This document shows positions 29,116-37,384 of a stretch of 37,384 bases of DNA, piece by piece. The notes beneath the pieces are model-generated. The model was not told where the DNA came from. It saw nothing but the letters and a program-made list of their open reading frames with translations, and ran no database searches. Position 1 is the first letter of the stretch. Every line of letters starts with the position of its first letter. This stretch comes from Pelagophyceae sp. CCMP2097. Lineage: Eukaryota > Sar > Pelagophyceae. The position numbers and the translations under genes are program-made. Where the stretch lies: assembly GCA_026770575.1 (NCBI GenBank), contig MU657212.1, positions 287,610 to 324,993 on the forward strand. The letters run 5' to 3'.

Positions 29116-31932
29116 ATGGCCGACGCCGACTCGGACAGCGACGACGAGGTCTTCGGCGACGTCTCGGGCATGGCGGACGCCGGCGACGGCGACGACGACG
29201 AGGCGCTCGGCGCAAACGACGACGCAGCGGTGAAGCGTTTGGAGATGGCCCTGCTCATGGGCTCTGCCGACCTGCCGCCAGCGCCGGCGCTGCGCCTCGT
29301 CGCTTGGGCGCACCTCGTCTCCAAAGGCGCTTGGGCCCACGTCTTGCGAGATCCGGCCGTCCAGGCCAAGCTCCTCGGGCCGCCTTCCAAGCTCGAGGCG
29401 CTCGAGGCCGGCGGCGGCGGCGTAATCGTCCACCGGCGCGCGGCGCTGTGGGCGCGCGGCGGCGGCGTCGCAGCGCGCGAGCTCGCCGTCGTCGCAGCCG
29501 CCCTCGTCCAGCTCTACTGCCAGGTGAACTACGCCGGGCCCGCGCTCGGCGGCGACGCTTTGGCCGACCTCGCCGGGCTCGTCGGCTGCTGCGTTTCCGG
29601 CGACCTGGAGATGGCCGGCGAGGCCGCGTCGCCGCACGTCTGCCTCGGAAACGCGCTCGTCGCCGCGCGCGCTCTCCTGCGCGTCGCGACGGCGGGCGAG
29701 GTGTCCGCGGACTGGCACTTTAAAAAGGGCGGCCTCACAAACGTCGCCTCGGGCGCCGCCGCGTGGTGGGCGTCGCGCGCGGCGGCGCTGCACGCGCGCG
29801 CGCTCCTCGTCAACGGCCAGCCGCCCGAGGCGCTGGCGCTGGAGTACGAGGCGTCGTACGCCGCGGCCCGCGAGTGGGTCCTCGAGCTGCCTGGCCCGGC
29901 CGACGGCGACGTGCTGGCGCGTCTCGAGCTCGAGTGCGGCATGGCTCAGCACCACATGGACCGCGAGAACCGCGGGAAGGCGGCGTTCCAGCGCGCCATT
30001 TCCGCCGCGCGCCTCGAGGTCAAGCTCACTGCGGCGCTCGGCAAGCGCACGAAATACCAGCAGCGCAGTTTGCCCCAGATGCGCCTCGAGACGACGGGCG
30101 GCGTCTTCGAGCCCGCGGCGGACCCCGCCGCCGACGTCAAGGACCTGAAGAAGAAAAAGGTCCTAGCCTCGGACGTCGACCTCAACGAAGACTCTATTCT
30201 CCTTGAGGTCATCAAGTTCGACGACGCCGACGAGGCGGCGGATGTTGAAGTGCTCGCGCCCATGTCGCCGGACGCGGTGGCTCTGAGACAGGCTTTAGTG
30301 TTGGCGTTATGTTTAGACGTCAAAAATTCCAACCCCGACGACGGCCTGACGCACGAGGAGATGCGGCCCTACGTCGACACCGCGTTGAAGCAGGCCTCGA
30401 ACTGGCTCGTCTACTCGGGGGCCCTGTACCAAAAGTGCCGTTTAGAAAGCCAGTCGGTGTACTCGGCCGACCGCGCGGCTTTGCAGCTTCAGGCTCTGGT
30501 GGAGCAGCACGCCACGACGCTATCCATGACGCAGCAGACGGAGTCCGCAATCGAGGCGCAAGCGCCGGCCCACGACCGCGTCCGCTTCGTGGCGTGCCTC
30601 GCGTACCCTGCGATTTGGGACGCCAAGCGCGAGCTGGCGCACGCCATGGCCAGCCTCGGCGCCCTCGTCTCCGCCGCCGAGCTGTTTGCCGAGATCCACG
30701 CCTGGGACGAGGTCGTCGATTGCTACGCGCATGCCCAGAAAAGAGACGAGGCTCTGGCAGTCCTCGACGGCCTGCTGGTGACGGCGGCGACGCCGGCCCT
30801 CTGGTGCGCCTACGGCGAGCTCAAGGATGACCCTTCTTGCTTTGAAAAGGCTTGGGACATGTCCAACGGCCGGTGCTTCCGCGCGGCGCGGTCCAGAGCG
30901 CAGTACGCGCAGCGGAACCGCGACGCCGACGGTGCCGCAGAGTGGTTCGGCCGCGCTTTAAAGGTTCGGCCGCAGTCGCCGCAGTCCTGGTTCAATCTGG
31001 GCATCGTACAGATGCTCCGCCAGGACTGGCCCGCCGCCGGGCGCGCTTTTTCCAGGGCGGTCTCGCAGGAACCCGACGACGGCGACGCCTGGGCGAATCT
31101 GGCGGCGGTGCACCTGCGCATGCACGAGCCAAAGGCCGCCTTTTCCGCCTACGAAAGAGCTCTAGCGGCGCGGCCCGACGATTGGCGGCTCTGGGAGAAC
31201 CTCTCGCGCGTCGGCGCCGGGTTACGCGACCGCCCCGCTTTAGTGCTCCACGCGTTAAATCGCCTCCTCGACCTCCGCCACGCCTCGAAAAGGCCCGTGG
31301 GCACGCTGCTGGAGCAGTTGCACTGCGTCGCGCAGCAGGTAGCGCAGCAAGAAGACGAGTTTGCCGCGCACGGCGCCGCCGCGCCCACATCGTTCGACAA
31401 CGACGCCACGGTGGATCCCGAGGCGTCGACGGGCGACGACAACGCCGCCGCGCCGAAGCGGCCTCTGAACCGCGGCACGCCGAGCGGCTTCAACACGACT
31501 CGCGCGGGCCTGGGCCTGGACAAGCTGCTGCTCCGCGTCGAGGCCGACGTCGCCGCCAAGTGCGACGCGGACACAGCAGAGCTCTGGGACCTTTGTGCAA
31601 ACCGCGCCAAGCGCCGCGGCGACTTTGGCGCCGAGCGCGAGCTACGGGCTAAGCAGGTCCGCGCTTTGCTCAACGCTGAAAATGCTCTGACCGACGTCGA
31701 CATCGCACCAAAGCTCGTGGCCGCGGCGCACCTCCTCGCCGCGGCCCACTTCGGCGCGACGCCGCAGCAGGTCCGGTCGTCTGCGCTCACCATCCGCGGC
31801 GTCGCCGCGCGCGTGGCGACGTCGCCCGCGTTCGGCACCGAAGAGGCGGCGGAAGCCCACGCCGACGAGCTCAAGCAAGCCGCCGACGGCATCGTCGCGG
31901 CCATCTCAGAGTCGAATATGACGTCGCTTTGA
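29116..31932 (+). CDS. TTC27: tetratricopeptide repeat protein 27 (TTC27) homologue
   Basis: A single open exon of 938 aa, compared with about 840 aa in animals; the intronless state contrasts with its neighbours. TTC27 is a conserved eukaryotic TPR protein connected in animals and yeast (Emw1) with protein maturation and cell-surface or ribosome-related functions; the exact role is unsettled. Evidence: acidic N-terminus (MADADSDSDDEVFGD), a long helical region with family motifs such as LTHEEMRPYVDTALKQASNW and the LESQSVYSADRAALQLQALV segment (the RSMERAxLQ-like hallmark), FVACLAYPAIWDAKRELAHA, and a C-terminal TPR run: SWFNLGIVQMLRQDWPAAGR, AFSRAVSQEPDDGDAWANLA, AYERALAARPDDWRLWENLS. ATG 29116 is chosen because the acidic N-terminus begins there; the frame stays open further upstream across the opposing gene, which is a shadow. 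It is convergent with the repeat-rich region at 31933. Confidence 0.9.
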   Translation: MADADSDSDDEVFGDVSGMADAGDGDDDEALGANDDAAVKRLEMALLMGSADLPPAPALRLVAWAHLVSKGAWAHVLRDPAVQAKLLGPPSKLEALEAGGGGVIVHRRAALWARGGGVAARELAVVAAALVQLYCQVNYAGPALGGDALADLAGLVGCCVSGDLEMAGEAASPHVCLGNALVAARALLRVATAGEVSADWHFKKGGLTNVASGAAAWWASRAAALHARALLVNGQPPEALALEYEASYAAAREWVLELPGPADGDVLARLELECGMAQHHMDRENRGKAAFQRAISAARLEVKLTAALGKRTKYQQRSLPQMRLETTGGVFEPAADPAADVKDLKKKKVLASDVDLNEDSILLEVIKFDDADEAADVEVLAPMSPDAVALRQALVLALCLDVKNSNPDDGLTHEEMRPYVDTALKQASNWLVYSGALYQKCRLESQSVYSADRAALQLQALVEQHATTLSMTQQTESAIEAQAPAHDRVRFVACLAYPAIWDAKRELAHAMASLGALVSAAELFAEIHAWDEVVDCYAHAQKRDEALAVLDGLLVTAATPALWCAYGELKDDPSCFEKAWDMSNGRCFRAARSRAQYAQRNRDADGAAEWFGRALKVRPQSPQSWFNLGIVQMLRQDWPAAGRAFSRAVSQEPDDGDAWANLAAVHLRMHEPKAAFSAYERALAARPDDWRLWENLSRVGAGLRDRPALVLHALNRLLDLRHASKRPVGTLLEQLHCVAQQVAQQEDEFAAHGAAAPTSFDNDATVDPEASTGDDNAAAPKRPLNRGTPSGFNTTRAGLGLDKLLLRVEADVAAKCDADTAELWDLCANRAKRRGDFGAERELRAKQVRALLNAENALTDVDIAPKLVAAAHLLAAAHFGATPQQVRSSALTIRGVAARVATSPAFGTEEAAEAHADELKQAADGIVAAISESNMTSL

Positions 31933-32021
31933 AAAGGACCAACCTGGCGTTTGGTTGCTTGCTTTTAAAAGATCCACCCTGGTTATTTTTAAAAGGACAT
32001 CTGGCGCTACACTGCACCCAA

Positions 32022-32049
32022 CCTCATGCCTCATGCCTCATGCCTCATG
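32022..32049. repeat. CATGCCT microsatellite
   Basis: The 7-nt unit CCTCATG is repeated four times in a row, ending just four bases before the left arm of the 172-bp inverted repeat. The inner edge of each arm carries the same motif once (CTCATGCCTCA), so the microsatellite may be tied to how the inversion arose. Confidence 0.9.
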
Positions 32050-32052
32050 TCG

Positions 32053-32224
32053 CTGAGCACCCCACAATGCCCATCGAAATCGCCCAGTGAGATAGAACGG
32101 TCTGCGTCCTCGTGACACTCGACCACTCTCTCCCTGCGAGCCTGAGCGCCGCCGATCTGCATGGGAGATGCACACTGCACCCAATGTCGCTTTCCGGAAT
32201 ATAAATTAAAACCCTCATGCCTCA
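32053..32224 (-). repeat. left arm of perfect 172-bp inverted repeat
   Basis: Base-by-base comparison shows that 32053-32224 is the exact reverse complement of 32547-32718, with no mismatch or gap. The arm starts CTGAGCACCCCACAATGCCC and ends AAACCCTCATGCCTCA. Identity stops abruptly on both sides. On the minus strand the arm is open and continues a coding-like frame from the loop (NLYSGKRHWVQCASPM). Confidence 0.95.
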
Positions 32225-32453
32225 GAATATGCGCGCCGTAGCCCGTGACGCCCTCGACGCAGATCAGCGGCACGTTTGCGCGTTTGATCGTGATGGTGTC
32301 CATCTGCTTCGTCCCGCCCGACATCGCCGCGAACTTCGTCCGCTGTGGCTTGGTGAGCGGGTGCCGGAACGAGTGCGTTGGGCTAAACGGCACCGCGACG
32401 CAGTGCGGCGGGAACCCCTCGAGCGGTGCCTCCAAAGGCCCGCAGCCGGCCAC
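32225..32453 (-). pseudogene. coding-like fragment in the loop of the inverted repeat
   Basis: On the minus strand the loop reads as a protein-like stretch with host-like codon use: HCVAVPFSPTHSFRHP, TKFAAMSGGTKQMDTITIKR, ANVPLICVEGVTGYGAHI, then runs into the left arm. There is no complete domain, start or splice structure I can defend, and I do not recognise the family. It is probably a captured exon fragment of a host gene located elsewhere. Confidence 0.4.
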
Positions 32454-32460
32454 AACCGGT

Positions 32461-32520
32461 CGGCCGGAGCCGGCTACAGCCGGTCGCAGTCGGCTGGAGC
32501 CGGCTGGAGCCGGCTGAAGC
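32461..32520. repeat. degenerate 10-nt tandem repeat, six units
   Basis: Six consecutive 10-mers resemble CGGCTGGAGC: CGGCCGGAGC, CGGCTACAGC, CGGTCGCAGT, CGGCTGGAGC, CGGCTGGAGC and CGGCTGAAGC. It lies in the loop, close to the right arm of the inverted repeat. Confidence 0.9.
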
Positions 32521-32546
32521 TGCCCTTGCTCCGTTTGCAGTTGGAA

Positions 32547-32718
32547 TGAGGCATGAGGGTTTTAATTTATATTCCGGAAAGCGACATTGGGTGCAGTGTG
32601 CATCTCCCATGCAGATCGGCGGCGCTCAGGCTCGCAGGGAGAGAGTGGTCGAGTGTCACGAGGACGCAGACCGTTCTATCTCACTGGGCGATTTCGATGG
32701 GCATTGTGGGGTGCTCAG
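32547..32718 (+). repeat. right arm of perfect 172-bp inverted repeat
   Basis: Exact reverse complement of 32053-32224; the loop between the arms is 322 bp. A transcript across both arms would fold into a 172-bp perfect RNA duplex. The sequence beyond 32718 (ATACACGCAGCGG) bears no relation to that outside the left arm. Confidence 0.95.
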
Positions 32719-33125
32719 ATACACGCAGCGGTTCTCGCCTCTACTCGCCCCGTCGGAACAAGGCCCCTTCTCCACAACCGAACTTTGCAAAGTCACTTTA
32801 GCTCGGAGGCAAAAGAGGAAAACACGGAGGAAAGGACCCGGGCCATGCCCTGGGCCGGTACGCGGTAACAATCTCGAGCTACCATGAGAGAAGGACACTC
32901 GGAACGGGAGTTGAGTTATGGTAGAGAGAGATATGGGTCGGGGCGTATCTTCCATCTCTCTCTCTCACATCCTCATCCCGAATGAACTGAAAAAGCCGCT
33001 GACGCCGCACGGGCCGCACCCCAACAGGCCGGCAACCGGTAACCGGTTAACCCCAACCGAACCAGACCGAAGTGCCAAAGTGACTGGGCACCCATACCAC
33101 CGCGAGGAGACGCCGCGCTATATGT

Positions 33126-33241
33126 GCTGACGCGCTCTCCGAGGCCTTGGCTCCGGGCCTGGAAGCCAACCTTTGACTCGGGTTTGACGGTTATTCCCCT
33201 TTGGGACAGCCCCACCCAGGGTGGATCTTAAGCAAGCAAAG
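33126..33241 (-). repeat. inverted copy of the CCACCCTGGGTGG dispersed repeat
   Basis: Read on the minus strand this runs TTTGCTTGCTTAAGATCCAC through the CCACCCTGGGTGG palindrome, CCCAAAGGG, ACCGTCAAACCC, GTCAAAGGTTGGCTTCCAGG and GGCCTCGGAGAGCGCGTCA, the same order as the copies at 5141-5283 but without the insertion that carries TACAATTGTA there. Confidence 0.85.
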
Positions 33242-33333
33242 TCATCTTTGCAATCCGCACTCCCATCGGGGCGTGTCCTCGAAGTCGTCTCTTAGGGCAC
33301 ACAGGTAGGATTATTCCGGGGCCGCCGCGTCCG

Positions 33334-34812
33334 TCACCTGCGCGTGTAGAACTCTCCCTGGATTTTGCGCATCTCATCGGAGAGCGCGGCGTGGACCTTG
33401 CGCAGAATCGCATGCTCGCCGCCCAACTTGCACGGGCCGAAGTTCGAATCCTGTGTGTCGCTCAGCTTGAAGTTGGCCACGGGTTTACCGTGGTACGACT
33501 TCAAAGAGAGCCTAGAGCGCGGGCGGTGTGCCGAAGAAAACGCGGGCCGTGAGACGCCCGCTCTCGGCAGCCGCGTCTGCGCCCGCTCTCGGTGCGCGTC
33601 TGCGACTCACGGCCCGATGTCGAGCGACGGCGCGACCGTGATGCGTCGCTTGATCAAAGCCTCGCGGATGGGGCCGTCGATGTAGGGGTTCAGCATGAAC
33701 TGTGAATAGTCTTCTTTGTCGCGGAAGATGAGCAGCGACCGCGGGCCCTCAAAGACGAAGAAACAACCCTTCCACTCCTTGATGAGCATCGTGCGCGACG
33801 ACAGCCGCGCCACGAGCTGGCCGTGGAACCTACGCGTCGAAAGGCCCCGTCGGCACACGGGCAGCGACGAAGTTCCCGCCGAGCGACAGCGTAGGCGGCC
33901 CAGTTGGAAATCAACACGAACTCACTTCCCGCCGAGCGATACCGAGATGGGGTCCTGTACGCCCCGGTCGGCACTCATGACGGCGTCGGAAACGACGAAC
34001 GTCTGCACGGCCCGCGGCGGCGCGGCTTCGCGCGGCGGCGGCGACGCCTCGCGCGGCGGCGGCGCGGCGGCCTCCATCGGTCCGAGGTACGACTCTGGGA
34101 CGCAGCCCGTCCGGTCGGCCACGCGCACCAACCTGCCGCAGATGTCGCCCATCGCGCGAGGGGCGCAGTTCAGCGAAAAGGAGCTCACAGCCACCCGTTG
34201 CCGCGCGACTCGAGCACGTCCACGACGACGCCCGCGAAGAGGCCGACGTGCCACTCCTCCGTCGCTACGAACCTGCGCAGTCGCGGGTGCGTTCGCGCGC
34301 ACGTACCGCGGCGTGCGCCGACGCTGCGTCACTCGCGGGCCCCGGGCGCGCATGCGGCGCGCCATCGCCGCGGGCGGCTGCGGCTGCAGCGCCGGCTGCG
34401 CGGGCGGCGCCCGCCATTGCCGCTGCGGCGGTGTGGCGGCGGGCTGGAAGGGCGGCTGTGGAGCGGCGGCAACCGGGAACTGCTGCACCGGCGGCACCGG
34501 CGGCGCCCACGGGGCCGGCGGCTGCTGCTGGTAGGCCGCGGGGGGCATGAACTGCTGCGGCGGGAACTGCTGCTGCTGAGGGAACTGCTGCGGCGCGAAC
34601 TGCTGCGAGAACTGCTGCGGCGGGAATTGCGGGAACTGCTGCGACCCCATCTGCTGGAACGGCGGCAGCATCTGCATGCCCGGCGGCATGCCCGGCATGC
34701 CCGGCATGCCCTGCTGCGCGTAGCTCGGCAGCAGAGCCGCCGGCATGCTGGCAGGATGGTAATTGTTCAGTTTCGGCTGCTCCGTCTTAAAAGGCAGACC
34801 GCCCGATCTCAT
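33334..34812 (-). CDS. Q/P-rich SH3-PH domain protein
   Basis: Exons 34812-34307, 34272-34189, 34132-33926, 33829-33611 and 33511-33334; 397 aa, all four introns in phase 2 (34, 56, 96 and 99 nt). The N-terminus to about 130 is Gln/Pro/Met-rich (QGMPGMPGMPPGMQMLPPF, QQFPQFPPQQFSQQF). An SH3 domain follows, visible only after splicing: FVATEEWHVGLFAGVVVDVL, ESRGNGWL, then LVRVADRTGCVPESYLGPME with the SH3 signature W-L and the P-x-x-Y end. After a PPPREASPPPREA linker comes a C-terminal PH-like domain: GQLVARLSSRTMLIKEWKGC, FFVFEGPRSLLIFRDKEDYS, KSYHGKPVANFKLSD and GGEHAILRKVHAALSDEMR. This suggests an adaptor linking proline-rich ligands with membranes; partners are unknown. The 34-nt intron is unusually short and the least certain. 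ATG 34812 is used; a Met about 22 codons further in is an alternative. Confidence 0.75.
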
Positions 34813-34991
34813 CCCGCGAGGCTTTCCCCTCCCCACTTCGAACCGTGACGGCGGGTATTGGTATCGCCGAAATTACCCCCAAAAATTGCCGGAAATTTCC
34901 AGGGCCGCACTCAAGAACCGCGCGAGCCATCGGAGAGCGCGGCCCCCGGGGCCCGGACGGGATCATCGTCCCGACACGGATCCCGGAGCAG
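34813..34991. promoter_or_regulatory. divergent intergenic region, SH3-PH / lipase
   Basis: A 179-bp gap separates the predicted starts. The lipase frame is open leftwards to about 34845 without an ATG, so the true lipase start could be in an upstream exon. No known promoter motif is recognised. Confidence 0.35.
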
Positions 34992-36883
34992 ATGCGTGCC
35001 ACGTGCGACGAAACTGACGAAGGCGTCGGGGGCGCCGCTGGAGATAAAGGCGCAGGAGCTCGCGACCATTCCGAAGCACCTCGACCGACCCTGATCGGAG
35101 AGCCGCTCGATGGAGCCGCTCCCGACGACGCCGACGCCACAAGCGGGGAAGCTGGGAAAATGCGAGGCGCGGACGTGGGCGAGTCCGCGCCAGGGGACGC
35201 CGCGGCAGCCGCAGCGCTGGAGGGCCTTCTGTGTCCCGGCCAGGCGGCTGGCGCGGACGTGGGCAAGTCCGCGCCAGGGGACGCCGCGGACGCGGCGGAC
35301 GCCGTGGTGCCGGATGGCCGGCTGTGGCCCGGCCAGGTGGCCGGACACGTCTTCCCGGCGCTGCGCGCGCTGACGTCGTTTGGCTTTGGCGTCGCATCCC
35401 TGTCGACGCGCGCCGGCTTTGGGGCGGGGCGGCTGACGGTGCGCGCGCTCGGGGCGGCGCTCGACGAGCGGCTGCCCACGGCCGCGCGCGGCCTCGAGTT
35501 GCTCGACGGCGTCGCGCTCGCCGCCGCGCAGCGCGCGTCGCTGCGCGGCATCGCCACGGGCCGCGACCTCGCCGACTTCGCCGTCGACGGCGTCGCCGCC
35601 GCCGTCGGGCCCGGCGCGCCGCGGCTGCCGGCGACGGATGCGCTCCGCGCCGTCGTCGTCGCGGCGCGGAGCCTCGCCGACGACGACGACGACGTGCCGC
35701 GCTGCGAGTCGTACGCGTCCATGTTCCACGCCGCGCGCGCGCTCTCCGCCGCGCAGGCCGCCGCACGCGAGCCCGCCGTGACGAACGGCCGCGTTCTCGG
35801 CGCCGACGAAGACGCTCTGGCGAGAGTGTACGTGACGTTCGCCGCCGCCGCCTACGGCGCCCGCATGCTCAAGGCCATGGGCGTGCTCCCGCTGCTGTCC
35901 GCGACAAACGACGACGTCGACGCCATTTCCGCGCTCACGGGCGTTGCGCCGGGCGACGTGCTGCGCGTCGAGCCGCACGGCGTCTTCGCGCCGGCGTTCT
36001 TCGTCGCTTATCACGCGCAGGACACGGTCGTCATTTCGTTCCGCGGCACGGCTTCCGCGGCCGAGGCGCTCACCGACTTGGTCTGCCAGGGCGCGCCGTT
36101 CCTCGGCGGCGAGGCGCACCACGGCATGCTCCGCGCCGCGACGGAGTTCTGCCAACGCGAGCGCGACTTCGTCGAGCGGATCAGCCGCGGCAAGGCCTCC
36201 ATCGTCGTCACGGGCCACTCGCTCGGCGCCGGCGTCGCGACGTGCGTCCCGCCGCCGCTGCAGAGGGCAACGCAACGCCGTGTGCTAGGCTCGTCGCGGC
36301 GCTGTGGCGCGACGAGGCGTTTTGGAAAGAGCGCGGCGGCCGCTGCGTCGTCTACGGGCCGCCCTGCACGCTCTCGGAGCGCGCGGCGCCAGTGGCTGCT
36401 TTGGCGGTGGCTTTTGACGACGACGTTGTCTGCTCGACGTCGCTCGGGTCCGTCCTCGAGCTCCGCGACCGCCTCCGCGCGCTCGCCGGCGACGCGCCGC
36501 TCTGCGAGCGCCTCCTCGCCGCGGACGTGGCGCCCGCGCTCGCGCGCAAGGCGCTGCAGGACCTGCGCCTCGTCGTCCCGCCCCGCGACAAGCTGCGGCC
36601 CGCGGGAAGCCTCTTCCTCGTCGAGCCGCGCCGCGGCGCCGCTTTTGGGCCGACGCCGCTCGTCGGTGTCGACGCCACAGAGTTCAGCGAGCTCCACCTC
36701 CGCAGCCCCGGCAACCACTCCCCGATTTTCTACCTGCGAGCTCTTATCGATTTCCAACCCTACGCCTGCCTGCACAAAGGAGCGTCCGACTGCTCACCGC
36801 AGCAACCCAGTCAGGAGTGTCGACTGCTTGCATCATGGTTCTTGGAAGCATTTGCTCGCAGTGCGACGCGTGATTACGCGTGA
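34992..36883 (+). CDS. class-3 lipase (alpha/beta hydrolase)
   Basis: Exons 34992-36241 and 36289-36883 with a 47-nt GTGCGT...CTAG intron, 614 aa. Lipase class 3 enzymes hydrolyse acylglycerols; the closest functional class is diacylglycerol-lipase-like. Visible: YVTFAAAAYGARML, FFVAYHAQDTVVISFRGTAS (the family's oxyanion RGT), APFLGGEAHHGMLRAATEF, and the nucleophile elbow VTGHSLGAGVAT (GHSLG). The splice leads to LVAALWRDEAFW and VYGPPCTLS; the conserved Asp is likely in AFDDDVVCSTSLGSV and the His in SPGNHSPIFYL. The N-terminal 100 residues are low complexity and contain an in-frame 28-residue duplication. No clear signal peptide is seen; an Ala/Leu-rich helix near TSFGFGVASLSTRAGFGAG may associate with membranes. 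The start at ATG 34992 is uncertain. Confidence 0.85.
35166..35333 (+). repeat. in-frame 84-nt duplication in the lipase leader
   Basis: GGCGCGGACGTGGGCGAGTC at 35166 recurs with one change at 35250, 84 nt (28 codons) later, and the downstream CCCGGCCAGG also recurs. The protein shows GADVGESAPGDAA then GADVGKSAPGDAA, and LLCPGQAAG then LWPGQVAG. The copies are diverging but keep the frame. Confidence 0.85.
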
Positions 36884-37384
36884 TTATGCCTCGCCCACAG
36901 CCCGTGGTCTCTGCCGCTCTCCGGACAACGTCGGGCGTCTACTCCCACACGTGGGACGGTCCTGGCGCCCCGATCTAACGACGGTTCCGTCCGCGGGGAA
37001 GCGCGGGCTTTTATACAATTGTAGGTGGCACTGTAAAATAATTTGTAAAAACTGTATTTGATTTTACATGTAATTACATGTAATTACACGACCCCCAAAT
37101 TTTGCCTTTGTAGTGCCCTTGAAAATACATCTCCAAACCATCGATATTTGTGAATTTCGGTCGCCTTGCATCTCGAAATTGTGGCTTTTCCCCACTAAGT
37201 CTTGTTACAAAAGTTGGACTTTTACCCCCAAAACATGCGCACGCAGAGCCACACCTCGTATTTGAGCTCGTCAGTTCGCCGGGGCGACTCGGCGGAGCCT
37301 CCCGCTCGCGCTAAGCCCTATTGCGCCTCGTTTGAGCGCCTCTAAAAATATGACCTTCACTTTACACTGTAAATACGTGTGTAA
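36884..37384. other. A/T-richer 3' region without gene
   Basis: Downstream of the lipase the base composition drops in GC. There is an exact TACAATTGTA at 37014-37023 and two overlapping TTACATGTAA palindromes at about 37064-37084, followed by short A/T tracts. A similar pair, TTTACACTGTAAA, occurs near the window end. No protein is supported; this may be a decayed element or the edge of the next gene's regulatory region. Confidence 0.45.

Larger units (their letters stand above)
31955..33239. mobile_element. candidate non-autonomous element with terminal inverted repeats
   Basis: The left end reads TTGCTTGCTT (31955-31964), four bases, then AAGATCCACCCTGG (31969-31982). The right end is its reverse complement: CCAGGGTGGATCTT (33216-33229) followed directly by AAGCAAGCAA (33230-33239). 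The ends also belong to the dispersed CCACCCTGGGTGG family seen at 5105-5396. The interior contains a perfect 172-bp inverted repeat, a microsatellite and a coding-like fragment, but no transposase. I could not find a target-site duplication outside the ends. Insertion of two separate repeat copies in opposite orientation is the alternative. Confidence 0.5.
31933..33333. other. repeat-dominated intergenic region
   Basis: No host gene is supported between the TTC27 stop and the SH3-PH stop. The region is taken up by the candidate mobile element and its nested repeats listed below, plus 33240-33333 of plain spacer. Confidence 0.6.

Noticed and set aside
32426..32887. Plus-strand frame across the right inverted-repeat arm as a gene
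   Set aside because: It is built from a low-complexity 10-nt repeat, the repeat arm and unrelated flank; the arm's coding-like signal is explained by the duplicated fragment.
1..37384. tRNA, rRNA or other structured RNA genes
   Set aside because: I looked for cloverleaf-like and conserved rRNA segments on both strands and found none I could support by eye.

Overview
The window is GC-rich nuclear DNA from a photosynthetic stramenopile, most likely a pelagophyte-like picoalga. The evidence is dense genes on both strands, many tiny spliceosomal introns (mostly 40-80 nt), exocyst/kinesin/TTC27-type eukaryotic genes, a KRE6/SKN1-type GH16 glucan enzyme as used for chrysolaminarin, and a small protein whose N-terminus looks like the bipartite (ASAFAP-type) presequence of a secondary red plastid. 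The organism call is inference; no rRNA, tRNA or organelle marker is present. Most genes are invisible as single open frames, so I rebuilt exon structures by requiring GT-AG (rarely GC-AG) borders, matching phase and a protein that makes family sense. Splice sites are therefore predictions without transcript support.

Layout. 1-944 has no convincing gene. 945-1803 (+) is an AIRIM/C1orf109-like ribosome-maturation protein, convergent with a 105-aa plastid-type membrane protein (1864-2293, -). 2608-5027 (-) is an exostosin-family glycosyltransferase with one awkward reading-frame junction. 5105-5396 is a dispersed repeat cluster. 5759-6243 (+) is a small unknown protein. 6441-8432 (-) is a KRE6/SKN1 GH16 protein, divergent from an RCC1-BTB protein (8703-11277, +). 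11461-14057 (-) is a CASTOR/POLLUX-type channel. 14682-18372 (-) is an ankyrin-kinesin-14 protein, divergent from a proline-rich zinc-knuckle-like protein (18784-20437, +). 20948-23798 (+) is exocyst SEC6, followed by a secreted RCC1-repeat protein in eight exons (23973-25436, +). 25556-29018 (-) is an ISE2-like DExH RNA helicase sharing a 97-bp divergent promoter with TTC27 (29116-31932, +). 31933-33333 is repeat DNA: a candidate 1.28-kb element with terminal inverted repeats that contains a perfect 172-bp inverted repeat. 33334-34812 (-) is a Q/P-rich SH3-PH protein, divergent from a class-3 lipase (34992-36883, +). The last 500 bp are A/T-richer non-coding DNA.

The genes are mostly unrelated housekeeping and cell-structure functions (secretion, cytoskeleton, ribosome/RNA metabolism, glycan synthesis, lipid hydrolysis) arranged head-to-head and tail-to-tail; nothing indicates a single pathway cluster. 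The two most unusual signals are the fold-back/TIR structure at 31955-33239 and the strong preference of introns here for a GTGCG 5' splice site.
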